DNA of 64,000 nt. It comes from Sphingomonas sp. LC-1. GTDB lineage: Bacteria; Pseudomonadota; Alphaproteobacteria; Sphingomonadales; Sphingomonadaceae. Positions 18,528 through 27,622 of the stretch are shown piece after piece. Within the stretch, counting starts at the first letter, position 1, and each line of letters opens with the position of its first letter. Below the pieces are notes generated by a model that was given only the letters and a program-made list of their open reading frames with translations, had not been told where the DNA came from and did not search any database. Where the stretch lies: positions 124,001 through 188,000 of the forward strand of contig NZ_JANZXB010000001.1 of NCBI RefSeq assembly GCF_025371035.1, read 5' to 3'. Both the position numbers and the translations under genes were made by a program.

Positions 18528-18564
18528 CCATGGGCCTTTCCTCCCCTGCAAGGGGAGGAGTTTC

Positions 18565-19749
18565 CTAATCCCTCGGATCGGGCATGGTCAGCGTCGCACA
18601 AGTGCCCGGTGCCGCGTCGTCGAACCGAACCTCACCACGCAACTGACGCGCCAGGCTGGCGATCATCCGCATCCCGAGGCTATGCCGCGATGCCGCCTTC
18701 ATGTCGAAATCGGCGGGAAGGCCACGCCCCCGGTCGCGCACCGACAGGACGATGTGCCCGTCCCGCGCGTGCAGCGACACGTCGATCGTGCCGCCCGCTT
18801 CATCATAGGCATATTTGATCGCGTTGGTCAGCAGCTCGGTCAGCATCAGCCCGATCGGGATGGCGGTATCGGCGTTCATCTCGATCGCCTCGATATCGCA
18901 GTGAACCTGATGGTTCTGCGCCTGTTGCGCCAGTTGCTCGGCGATGCCGCAGGCGAGATCGTCGAGCGAGACGATCCCCACCCGCTCGCCACGCCAGAGT
19001 TGATCGTGCGTCTGGGCGATGGCGGTGATCCGCGCCTGCGCGTCGTTCAGCATTCGCAGGACACGGGGATCGTCATCCTCCTGCTTTTGCAGGTTGAGCA
19101 TCGCCGACACGAGCGCGAGACTGTTCTTGACCCGGTGGCTTGCCTCGCGGGTCAGCAGTTGCTGATGCTCCACCGCCTCGGCCAGACGCCGCTCGGCCTC
19201 CTGCCGTTCGATCGCGACGCCGATCAGATTGGCAAAACCCTGCATGAAGGCCAGATCGGCCTCCTCGAATCGCCCCTCGTCAGGGCTGTCGACTTCCAGC
19301 ACGCCGTAACGCTGGCCCGACGCTTCGACCAGAACGTTGATCGCGCGGCGGATATGATGATCGGTCATGAATTGCGGCGTGCGGAACCGCTCTTCCTGAT
19401 CGAGATGGTTGGAGATGACCCCCTGCCCCGTCTGAAGCGCGAAGCCGGCTGGCGAGCCCATATCGGTTCGCATCTCGGTCGATCCCACCACACCGGGGCC
19501 CCAGCCCACGCCGTTGCGCACCAACAGGGTTTCGCGATCGGACCGGTATTCCAGGAATTTGCAGTAGCGCGAGCGCATGCCCTCGGCACATAATTCCGTC
19601 GCGCGTTGCAGCATCGGGTCCAGGTCGCGCGCACGCAGCGCCTCGATCCCGAACGCCGCGAGGACCGATTGTTGCCGCAGGCGATAATGCAACTGTCCCG
19701 CGCCGGCGATTTCCTGATCCTCGCCTTGCGCCTGTTCCACCACCGCCAT
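18565..19749 (-). CDS. GAF-domain sensor histidine kinase, HisKA_2 type
   Basis: A protein of 394 residues without membrane segments. A GAF domain (about 30-180) is followed by a short coiled coil and a HisKA_2 dimerisation domain whose phospho-acceptor lies in EASHRVKNSLALVSAMLNLQ, then an ATPase domain (MLTELLTNAIKYAY, VRDRGRGLP, SLGMRMIASLARQL). This class, with HRVKNS and no membrane anchor, is common in alphaproteobacteria and often acts in light, redox or general stress signalling, but no partner regulator is adjacent. The ligand of the GAF domain cannot be predicted. Confidence 0.88.
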   Translation of the reverse strand: MAVVEQAQGEDQEIAGAGQLHYRLRQQSVLAAFGIEALRARDLDPMLQRATELCAEGMRSRYCKFLEYRSDRETLLVRNGVGWGPGVVGSTEMRTDMGSPAGFALQTGQGVISNHLDQEERFRTPQFMTDHHIRRAINVLVEASGQRYGVLEVDSPDEGRFEEADLAFMQGFANLIGVAIERQEAERRLAEAVEHQQLLTREASHRVKNSLALVSAMLNLQKQEDDDPRVLRMLNDAQARITAIAQTHDQLWRGERVGIVSLDDLACGIAEQLAQQAQNHQVHCDIEAIEMNADTAIPIGLMLTELLTNAIKYAYDEAGGTIDVSLHARDGHIVLSVRDRGRGLPADFDMKAASRHSLGMRMIASLARQLRGEVRFDDAAPGTCATLTMPDPRD

Positions 19750-19861
19750 TCGCTATCGAACCCCTAATATCCTCGCCCTCGCGTTGAAGAATAGGGAATT
19801 GATTAATCGATTTAAACCCGGCCCCGTCGCATTTGCGGAAAGCCGGTCCGGGACGGATATG

Positions 19862-19897
19862 AAAACGCCCTCCCCGATCGCTCGGAAAGGGCGTTTC
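19862..19897 (-). terminator. Probable terminator downstream of ettA
   Basis: AAACGCCCT and AGGGCGTTT form a 9-bp stem with an inner CCGA/TCGG helix. Read leftward from ettA the 3' arm ends in TTTT. Position, 22 bases past the ettA stop, fits a Rho-independent terminator. Confidence 0.7.
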
Positions 19898-19918
19898 CTT
19901 CATTCATAAAGCTGCGGA

Positions 19919-21598
<1,680 letters not shown>

Positions 21599-21704
21599 GG
21601 CGGCGCGGGGCTCCGTGCTTTTTGCGACTGTTGGATATTTCCCGCCCATGTAGTCTGTGGGCGAGCGGTTGGCAAACGGGACCGGCTGGGCAACAGTCGC
21701 ACCC

Positions 21705-23102
21705 ATGAAGCGATTTGTCCTAGCGGCGCTGGCCGCCACCGCCCTTTCCTCTCCCGTTCTGGCACAACGCACGCCGCCACCCATGCCCGCCGTGGTCGCG
21801 CCGAAGGTGGAACGCCTGCGGGATGCCGCACTGACCGACACGGTCGCCTGGGACATTGTCGAGGGGATGACCACCGAAGTCGGCCAGCGTCTGGCCGGCA
21901 CCGAAGCCGAAGCGCGCGCACGCGACTGGGCGGTCAAGCGGCTGACCGCGCTGGGGTTCCGGAATGTGCGGATCGAGCCCTATCGGATGCCGGTGTGGGA
22001 ACGCGGCGCGGAAAGCGCCGAGATCCTCGCCCCCTTTCCGCAGAAGCTGACCCTGGCCGCGCTGGGCAATTCGGGGGCCACCCCGCCCGCCGGGCTGACC
22101 GCCGAGGTCGCGGTCTTTCCGAGCATGGCCGCCTTCCAGTCGGCGCCGGATAGCGCGATCAAGGGACGGATCGTCTATATCGGCAACGCCATGCCCCGTA
22201 CCCAGGACGGATCGGGTTATGGCGCCTATGGCACCGCGCGCTTCACCGGCCCGGCCCTGGCGGCACGGCGGGGGGCCGTCGCGATCGTCATCCGTTCGAT
22301 CGGCACCGACCATCATCGCTTCCCGCACACCGGCACCACCAACTTCCCCGAGGGCGTGAAGCCGATCCCCGCCGCCGCCCTGTCGGTTCCCGACGCCGAA
22401 CAGCTGGAGCGAATCGCAAGCCGCGGCGGCCCGGTGCGGATGAAGCTGATCCTCACCCCGCGCATGGTCGGAATCGGCGAATCGGGCAATGTCATTGCCG
22501 AAGTGCCCGGCAGCGATCCCTCGGCGGGCATCGTCCTGGTTGGCGGTCACCTCGATAGCTGGGATCTGGGCACCGGCGCGATCGACGATGCCAGCGGCTT
22601 GGCGATCACCACCGCTGCCGCCAAGCGCATCATGGACGCTGGCACCCCGCGTCGCACGATCCGCGTCGTCTGGTTCGGTGCCGAGGAAGTCGGCGGCATG
22701 GGCGGCGCGGCCTATGCCAAGGCGCATGCCGGTGAACGTCACGCGACCGCATCGGAGAGCGATTTCGGCGCGGACCGCGTCTGGCGCTTCGAGGTCAATC
22801 TGCCCGACACGGCCAAACCCGTCGCCGACCGGCTCCAGACCGCGCTCGCGCCGCTGGGTATCGCACGCGGTAGCGGCGTGGGCGGCGACGGCACCGACAT
22901 CGGCCCGACGCTGAAGCTTGGAACCGGCGCGATCGACCTGAACCAGTCGGGTTGGGATTATTTCGACACGCATCACACCCCCGACGATGTCCTCGACCGC
23001 GTCGATCCGGCGGCACTGCGGCAGAATGTGGCGGCGTGGACCGCGATGCTGGCGGTCGTGGCCAATGCGCCGGAGGCGATCGGGCCGGTGACACCGCGAT
23101 GA
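21705..23102 (+). CDS. Secreted M28-family metallopeptidase with PA domain
   Basis: A protein of 465 residues with a signal peptide (MKRFVLAALAATALSSPVLA), probably a periplasmic or outer-surface aminopeptidase/carboxypeptidase. A protease-associated domain lies around 130-250. Zinc ligands of the M28 fold are visible in GGHLDSWDLGTGAIDDASG, WFGAEEVGG and FDTHHTPDDV. The start is the ATG 15 codons into a longer frame, right before the leader. It is divergent from ettA with a 106-bp intergenic gap. Confidence 0.92.
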   Translation: MKRFVLAALAATALSSPVLAQRTPPPMPAVVAPKVERLRDAALTDTVAWDIVEGMTTEVGQRLAGTEAEARARDWAVKRLTALGFRNVRIEPYRMPVWERGAESAEILAPFPQKLTLAALGNSGATPPAGLTAEVAVFPSMAAFQSAPDSAIKGRIVYIGNAMPRTQDGSGYGAYGTARFTGPALAARRGAVAIVIRSIGTDHHRFPHTGTTNFPEGVKPIPAAALSVPDAEQLERIASRGGPVRMKLILTPRMVGIGESGNVIAEVPGSDPSAGIVLVGGHLDSWDLGTGAIDDASGLAITTAAAKRIMDAGTPRRTIRVVWFGAEEVGGMGGAAYAKAHAGERHATASESDFGADRVWRFEVNLPDTAKPVADRLQTALAPLGIARGSGVGGDGTDIGPTLKLGTGAIDLNQSGWDYFDTHHTPDDVLDRVDPAALRQNVAAWTAMLAVVANAPEAIGPVTPR

Positions 23103-23294
23103 CCCTTCGGATTGGCGGTAACGTTTTGGTAACCCCAACGCCTTGAAAAAGCCCGATCCGTGCCATCGGTTCGTCGCGAACCTTGCCGCGATGTGAATTT
23201 TGCGGATTGACCGCGATGAACCGCGCGTTATTTGAGCCGCTTCGCGACGGCATTCGGGTCGGCCGCGATGATTGCTATGCTTGGGAGCATTCGA

Positions 23295-23561
23295 ATGAAG
23301 AAGATTGCCTTTGTTCTCGCTGCCGCCGGCCTGATGTCCGTGGCCGCCTGCACGAAGTCGCCGGAAGCGGCCGCTGTTGAAAACAACGCGGACATGCTGG
23401 CTGACAACATGGAAATGCAGGCCGACAACCTTGAAGCGGTTGCCGACAACACCTCGAACACCGCCGCTGCTGCGACGCTCGAGAACGCTGCTGACAACAT
23501 GAACGCCGCCGCCGACAACGTCCGTGACGCTGCCGACGCCAAGGCTGACAACATGCAGTAA
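23295..23561 (+). CDS. Small heptad-repeat lipoprotein (Lpp-like)
   Basis: A protein of 88 residues with a lipoprotein leader, lipobox VAAC and lipid-modified C19. The mature part is almost wholly Ala, Asn, Asp, Glu and Met, with the tripeptide ADN at residues 36, 43, 50, 67, 73 and 84, mostly seven residues apart. This predicts an alpha-helical coiled coil like that of Braun's lipoprotein, but the protein ends in DNMQ rather than a terminal lysine, so covalent attachment to peptidoglycan is not predicted. The ATG was chosen over an upstream one that would bury the leader. A strong terminator follows. Confidence 0.8.
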   Translation: MKKIAFVLAAAGLMSVAACTKSPEAAAVENNADMLADNMEMQADNLEAVADNTSNTAAAATLENAADNMNAAADNVRDAADAKADNMQ

Positions 23562-23605
23562 TGTCGCCTCGGACCTTCGGGTCCGAAGCACAGACTGTTT
23601 GTCGG

Positions 23606-23639
23606 AAAAGGGCACCTTCTTCGCGAAGGTGCCCTTTTT
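23606..23639 (+). terminator. Strong Rho-independent terminator after the heptad-repeat lipoprotein
   Basis: A perfect 14-bp stem (AAAAGGGCACCTTC with GAAGGTGCCCTTTT) surrounds a 5-base loop and runs into a T-tract. It lies 45 bases past the lipoprotein stop and also separates that gene from the tRNA gene. Confidence 0.92.
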
Positions 23640-23706
23640 CTTTTGTCCGATACGCAATTCCCCCGTTGCGAAGCCGCGTGTCGTCACGCTACGGACATTC
23701 CCGGTG

Positions 23707-23782
23707 GGGCCTGTAGCTCAATGGTTAGAGCTGGCCGCTCATAACGGCTAGGTTGCGGGTTCGAGTCCTGCCGGGCCCACCA
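23707..23782 (+). tRNA. tRNA with CAT anticodon (elongator Met or Ile2)
   Basis: A complete cloverleaf can be drawn. The acceptor stem GGGCCTG pairs with CGGGCCC (one G-U), discriminator A, encoded CCA at 23780-23782. The D arm is GCTC/GAGC, the anticodon stem GGCCG/CGGCT with loop CTCATAA, and the T arm GCGGG-TTCGAGT-CCTGC. The anticodon CAT is at 23740-23742. The short D loop and the overall resemblance to enterobacterial ileX suggest tRNA-Ile2, decoding AUA after lysidine modification, but tRNA-Met is not excluded. Its 3' end is duplicated about 1 kb downstream. Confidence 0.93.
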
Positions 23783-23783
23783 A
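23766..23783 (+). repeat. attL-like direct repeat (tRNA 3' end)
   Basis: The 18-base sequence TCCTGCCGGGCCCACCAA, the T-arm/acceptor end of the tRNA gene plus one base, recurs identically at 24774-24791. Such duplications mark the site where a tyrosine integrase inserted an element into the tRNA gene. Confidence 0.85.
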
Positions 23784-23919
23784 AAATTTCCATAAGCCAT
23801 TGTAAATGCAGGTTTTACTTTGGTTGATTGTCTAACCGGGACTACTATGCGCCACGCCGGTAGGGCTTAGGCGCCTGGCGCCAATTGCGGATGTTGACGC
23901 GCTGAAGCAATTTGCGCTG

Positions 23920-24276
23920 ATGTATCAGTCCAACTCGATAGCCGGCCGGACTACGCTCGGCACATTGATGGGAGCCGGCATAGGCGCCGTCATCACCGCT
24001 CCCGCAATCCTCGCGGCCGTCATGTCTGGTGGCGCCGGACACGGCACCTATGTCGCGGCACACGTGCTGTTCCCTTTCTCTATGCTCCTCACGCGTTTTG
24101 AGGGAGGGATCGGGCCTATCGCTATCGGTGCGGGGTTGCTTGAATTTCCGCTGTACGGTGCACTGGTCGGGCGGGCTGTGGTTCTGAAGACCGATCGAGT
24201 CGTTTTCTTTGCCGCAGCAGCGCACCTGGTTGCCTCTCTCGCCTGCTTTTCGGGCCAGATCTGCGGTTTCTCGTGA
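23920..24276 (+). CDS. Small hydrophobic membrane protein, function unknown, inside tRNA-linked insert
   Basis: A protein of 118 residues with about three hydrophobic stretches (roughly 12-38, 60-86 and 90-112), broken by GHGTYVAAH and RFEGGIGP. The frame stays open upstream of the ATG without a better start. Glycine-rich membrane segments and a C-terminal Cys pair are visible; no family is recognised. It is the only convincing gene between the two tRNA 3'-end repeats, so it may be cargo of that insert. Confidence 0.55.
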   Translation: MYQSNSIAGRTTLGTLMGAGIGAVITAPAILAAVMSGGAGHGTYVAAHVLFPFSMLLTRFEGGIGPIAIGAGLLEFPLYGALVGRAVVLKTDRVVFFAAAAHLVASLACFSGQICGFS

Positions 24277-24366
24277 AGGGCTAATGTCCGCTTCCGCCCA
24301 AACACGGACATCTCGGTTCTCGCCAGCGCGCATATTCCGTTAGTATGACTGGGCGACTTAGAATGG

Positions 24367-24579
24367 CTATTCAGACGTCACTTCCGCGCCGCCAACCATA
24401 GGGGTGGGTTTCGGACCGGAAGGTAACGGTGCCATTTCGCCCCCGTCATCTTTTCTCGACGTCAACCAATTTGGTAATGACGGTCCATAGCGCTTCCACA
24501 TTTCCCTGATCGCCATTCGCTCTTGGACAGTGGGCGGGGGTGAACCGCTAAGATCCTTTAGTGGCATTGCGCATCTCAC
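24367..24579 (-). CDS. Doubtful small open reading frame in the tRNA-linked insert
   Basis: A frame of 70 codons predicting a soluble proline-rich peptide with a plausible helical core (VQERMAIREMWKRYG) and a low-complexity tail. Nothing opposes it on the other strand, but there is no clear ribosome site and no recognised family. It could equally be a remnant of a longer gene. Confidence 0.3.
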   Translation of the reverse strand: MRCAMPLKDLSGSPPPTVQERMAIREMWKRYGPSLPNWLTSRKDDGGEMAPLPSGPKPTPMVGGAEVTSE

Positions 24580-24678
24580 TCAGTAGCTGGATCGCAGTTA
24601 TAGCACACTTTGCGCCGGGACACCGGCTGCCTTCCACCCATTGCGGACATTCTGCTTACGCCGCTGGTAAGCGCTCAT

Positions 24679-24742
24679 GGGTTAGACATTCTTAACCCGG
24701 CGAAGAGGGGTGTTGGGCAGCAGTACGTGTCGGTTAGACATT
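24679..24742. repeat. Pair of 11-base direct repeats near the right end of the insert
   Basis: GGTTAGACATT occurs at 24680-24690 and again at 24732-24742, 52 bases apart. The first copy sits in a small inverted repeat (GGGTTA/TAACCC). Both lie within about 95 bases of the attR-like core, where integrase or excisionase sites are expected, so they may be protein-binding sites. Confidence 0.4.
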
Positions 24743-24773
24743 TTATCCTACTGTTTTTACTGATTTGTTTAAA

Positions 24774-24791
24774 TCCTGCCGGGCCCACCAA
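24774..24791 (+). repeat. attR-like direct repeat (partial tRNA copy)
   Basis: A second, identical copy of TCCTGCCGGGCCCACCAA. Upstream of it the sequence (GATTTGTTTAAA) has no tRNA body, so this is not a functional tRNA gene but the right boundary of an insertion. Confidence 0.85.
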
Positions 24792-25353
24792 TCTCGACAT
24801 TCACCTTGTCCCAAACTTCCCCTGAGGTGCCAGCAAGCTACGGCATCAGGGCATTTGTCTCGCCTCCACGAAAGCCCGCGTCAACTCGGGGTAGTTCGGG
24901 GGGTATCCTTGGGGTAGGGTTAGCCGATACCCCCTGGCGTGATCCCCTTGCCCCTTACTAGTGCGGAGGCCGCGCGGCGATCAGTGCGCAATATCGGCGA
25001 TTTCCGGGACGCTATGGCTAGTCGCGAACCAATGACATCGCCGCCCAGAAATTGCGCCGCCGACACAGTATTTTCTGAGCTATCACGCACGATTGGGAGA
25101 TATCGGCAGAGTGAAAAACCCCGATGGTTCCGATCAACGAGCATGAGCCCTTTGGAAATATCTCGGCGATTCGCTAAATTTCTCCGGTCCGCTACTCAGC
25201 CGAGGCTGCGAACGCCTTTCAACTTCATTCGCAGGTATCACAACTTCAAAGACCTGAAAATGGTTCGCAGTTTTACTTGTGAAAATCTTCTTGCCGTCGT
25301 TGCAGATATTACACTAATGTGGTTGGCGAGCCGATTTACGAAGGATGAAGGCA
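24792..25353. other. 562-bp non-coding stretch between attR-like repeat and bacterioferritin gene
   Basis: No convincing gene is visible. The left part carries GGGGTA at 24888, 24900 and 24911 (about one DNA turn apart) and the inverted TACCCC at 24928; the 9-bp inverted repeat GGGGGTATC/GATACCCCC spans 24899-24934. The middle (about 24940-25250) holds only weak open frames in both directions and may be decayed coding sequence. The last 100 bp, AT-richer, should hold the bfr promoter, but I cannot assign a confident -35/-10 pair or an iron-box. Confidence 0.5.
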
Positions 25354-25875
25354 ATGGCAGTCAAGGGCGACCCCAAGGTCATCGAGTTTCTGAACGAGGC
25401 GCTCAAGAACGAGCTGACCGCGATCAATCAGTATTTCCTGCACTATCGGCTGCTCGATCACTGGGGCGTCTACAAGCTCGCCCAGTTCGAGTATAAGGAG
25501 TCGATCGACGAGATGCGCCATGCCGACTGGCTGGCCGAGCGCATCCTCTACCTCGACGGCCTGCCCAATTTCCAGCTGCTCGGTCGCCTGCGCATCGGCG
25601 AGACGGTCGAAGAGGTGCTCAAGGGCGACCTCGCCATCGAGATCGAGGCGGTGGCGCAGCTCAAGGGCGCGATCGCCTATTGCGAGGAAGTCCGCGACTA
25701 TGTCAGCCGCGACCTGTTCCAGCGCATCCTCGCCAGCGAGGAAGAGCATGTCGACACGCTGGAGCGCCAGTTCGAAATGATCGAGCGCATGGGCATCCAG
25801 AATTATGTTCAGCTGAACGCCATGGCAGAAAACGACGCCCCCAAGTCGGGTGCAGCACCGCACTTGCAGGGGTAA
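25354..25875 (+). CDS. bfr: Bacterioferritin
   Basis: Bacterioferritin stores iron in a 24-subunit shell with haem between subunits. The protein of about 173 residues (normal for the family) has the di-iron ligands in ELTAINQYF, ESIDEMRHADWLAERILYLDG and ASEEEHVDTLERQ; the Met of DEMRHA matches the haem-ligand position. I prefer the MAVKGDPKVI start, with GAAGGA about 9 bases upstream, over MKAMAVKG three codons earlier. A strong terminator follows, so it is probably monocistronic. No bfd-like gene is adjacent. Confidence 0.95.
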   Translation: MAVKGDPKVIEFLNEALKNELTAINQYFLHYRLLDHWGVYKLAQFEYKESIDEMRHADWLAERILYLDGLPNFQLLGRLRIGETVEEVLKGDLAIEIEAVAQLKGAIAYCEEVRDYVSRDLFQRILASEEEHVDTLERQFEMIERMGIQNYVQLNAMAENDAPKSGAAPHLQG

Positions 25876-25883
25876 TGGCAGCG

Positions 25884-25910
25884 GGGGCGGGTTCGGAAAC
25901 CCGCCCCTTT
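25884..25910 (+). terminator. Rho-independent terminator after bfr
   Basis: GGGGCGGGTT and AACCCGCCCC form a perfect 10-bp stem with a 4-base loop, followed by TTT and, a few bases on, TTTT. It starts 8 bases past the bfr stop. Confidence 0.85.
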
Positions 25911-25957
25911 CCGGTTTTCGGACTCCCTCCCCGTCCAACCCCCATATCCCCTCACCC

Positions 25958-26067
25958 CCGTTCAGCCTGCGCGAAGTCGAAGGCTACGGCAAACCCTACG
26001 CCACAAATCCCCGTCCAAGCGTGGCCGAGGTCATCCCGTGGCCTTCGACTTCGCTCAGGCTGAACGG
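25958..26067. repeat. Extragenic inverted repeat with 27-bp arms
   Basis: The left arm (25958-25984) and right arm (26041-26067) are reverse complements with one mismatch; their shared core reads GTTCAGCCTG(A/C)GCGAAGTCG. The 56-base spacer is unrelated. This GTTCAGCCTGAGCGAAGTCGAAGG-type sequence resembles dispersed REP-like palindromes of GC-rich genomes. The interval between bfr and der holds no gene. Confidence 0.75.
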
Positions 26068-26167
26068 AGGTAAGGCGGGAACTTAACGGAGGTGGTCCGG
26101 AACGGCACGGAAGTGCGTACTAGCCCAAGGGTGGCATGGGCAGCAGGCGGGGCTTGCGCCCCTACCC

Positions 26168-27538
26168 TCAGTCCTTGTTTGCGAACGGGTTCTTCGGTGC
26201 CCGCAGCGTCAGCCGCACCGGCACTGCGCCGAAGCCCAATTCTCGCCGCATTGAGTTGACCAGATAGCGCTCATAGCTGGCGGGTAATTGGTCGACCCGC
26301 GTTCCGAAGATCACGAAACTCGGCGGCCGCGACTTGATCTGGGTGACGTAGCGCAACTTGATCCGCTTGCCGCCGGGCGCGGGTGGCGGATTGGCATCGA
26401 CGGCCCTTTCGAACCAGCGGTTGAGCTCGCCGGTCGGCACCCGCTTCGACCAGGCGGCGCGCGTTTCGAACGCCGCCTCGATCAGCGTATCGAGCCCCTT
26501 GCCGGTCGCGGCCGACACCGCCAGCAGCGGCACACCCTTCACCTGGCTGAGCCCATCCTCCAGCGCCTTTTTCACGCCGTTGAACAGGGACGACGGATTT
26601 TCCGCGACATCCCATTTGTTCAGCGCGATCAGCAGCGCGCGACCCTCTTCCAGAACGCGGTCGGCGATACGCAGATCCTGCGATTCCAGCCCCAGCGTCG
26701 CGTCGAGCAGCAATACCACGACTTCGGCGAAATCGACCGCGCGCAGGGCATCGGCGACGGACAGCTTTTCCAGCTTGTCCTGCACCTTGGCCTTTTTGCG
26801 CATTCCCGCCGTGTCGATCAGGCGGACCTGGCGGACTTCGCCGTCCCGGTCGCGCCATTCCCAGTCGATCGCGATCGAATCGCGGGTGATCCCGGCCTCG
26901 GGTCCCGTGATCAGGCGGTCCTGCCCCAGGAAACGGTTGATCAGCGTCGATTTGCCCGCATTGGGGCGGCCGACGATCGCCAGCTTGAGCGGGGCGAAGG
27001 GGTTTTCGAGATCGACCTCTTCCTCTTCCTCGATTTCGACATCGATGAAGGGAAGCAGCGCCTCGAACAGATCGCCCACACCCTCGCCATGTTCCGCCGA
27101 GAGCTGAACCGGGTCACCAAAGCCGAGCGCGAGCGCCTCCAGAACGCCCTGCTCCGCCGCACGCCCCTCGGCTTTGTTCGCGGCGAGGACGATCGGCGTG
27201 TCCGAACTGCGCAGCCAGCGGGCGATTTCCTCGTCCAGCGGCATGATGCCAGCACGCGCATCGACCAGGAACAACGCGACATCGGCCTCGGCGACCGCCG
27301 CCTCGGTCTGGCGACGCATCCGGCCGGGGAGCGTATCGGGGTCTTCGTCCTCGTAACCGGCCGTGTCGATGACACGGAAGTCCAGGCCCAGCAGATGCGC
27401 GTCGCCTTCGCGTCGGTCGCGCGTCACACCGGGCCGGTCGTCGACCAGCGCCAGCTTCTTTCCGACCAGACGATTGAACAGCGTCGACTTGCCGACATTG
27501 GGACGGCCGACGATCGCGACGATAGGGAGTTTTGCCAT
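26168..27538 (-). CDS. der: Ribosome assembly GTPase Der (EngA)
   Basis: Der is an essential tandem GTPase in 50S subunit maturation. The 456-residue protein has two G domains, each with P-loop (VGRPNVGKST near residue 10 and VGRPNAGKST near 190), switch regions (PGVTRDR, AGITRDS), DTAGYED/DTAGMRKK and NKAEG/NKWDV motifs, then the KH-like C-terminal domain (NPPPAPGGKRIKLRYVTQ). It is the last gene of the conserved leftward order yfgM-like, bamB, der. A hairpin stands between bamB and der and may tune its expression. Confidence 0.97.
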   Translation of the reverse strand: MAKLPIVAIVGRPNVGKSTLFNRLVGKKLALVDDRPGVTRDRREGDAHLLGLDFRVIDTAGYEDEDPDTLPGRMRRQTEAAVAEADVALFLVDARAGIMPLDEEIARWLRSSDTPIVLAANKAEGRAAEQGVLEALALGFGDPVQLSAEHGEGVGDLFEALLPFIDVEIEEEEEVDLENPFAPLKLAIVGRPNAGKSTLINRFLGQDRLITGPEAGITRDSIAIDWEWRDRDGEVRQVRLIDTAGMRKKAKVQDKLEKLSVADALRAVDFAEVVVLLLDATLGLESQDLRIADRVLEEGRALLIALNKWDVAENPSSLFNGVKKALEDGLSQVKGVPLLAVSAATGKGLDTLIEAAFETRAAWSKRVPTGELNRWFERAVDANPPPAPGGKRIKLRYVTQIKSRPPSFVIFGTRVDQLPASYERYLVNSMRRELGFGAVPVRLTLRAPKNPFANKD

Positions 27539-27551
27539 CGCGTTCCGTTAG

Positions 27552-27616
27552 CGAAAGGCGGGCCTTTCGTCACGGTACAAAACATACCGTCCCCCCGGCC
27601 GGGCCGAAGGGACGGT
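27552..27616 (-). promoter_or_regulatory. Two hairpins between bamB and der
   Basis: ACCGTCCC/GGGACGGT (27586-27593 with 27609-27616) makes an 8-bp stem followed, leftward, by ATGTTTTG; this could be a weak terminator for bamB. A second perfect 7-bp hairpin, CGAAAGG/CCTTTCG (27552-27569), lies 14 bases ahead of the der start. Together they may attenuate or stabilise the der message. Confidence 0.45.
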
Positions 27617-27622
27617 CGTTCT

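Larger units (their letters stand above)
23766..24791 (+). mobile_element. Remnant of a tRNA-integrated element, about 1 kb, without integrase
   Basis: The interval is bounded by two identical 18-base copies of the tRNA 3' end, 1008 bp apart. Inside, the sequence is visibly less GC-rich than the flanks and mostly non-coding. It holds one plausible small membrane protein gene (23920-24276), one doubtful small open frame (24367-24579 on the minus strand) and an 11-base direct repeat near the right end. No integrase, excisionase or transposase gene is present, so this is either a decayed island or a satellite-like insertion mobilised in trans. The inference rests on the duplicated att core. Confidence 0.65.

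Noticed and set aside
24774-24790. Possible second tRNA gene
   Set aside because: Only the last 17 bases match; the upstream sequence cannot form D, anticodon or acceptor arms. It is an att-type duplication.
24939-25496. A 185-codon plus-strand frame running into bfr
   Set aside because: The last third is out of frame with the clear bacterioferritin gene, and the rest has no recognisable motif or ribosome site.
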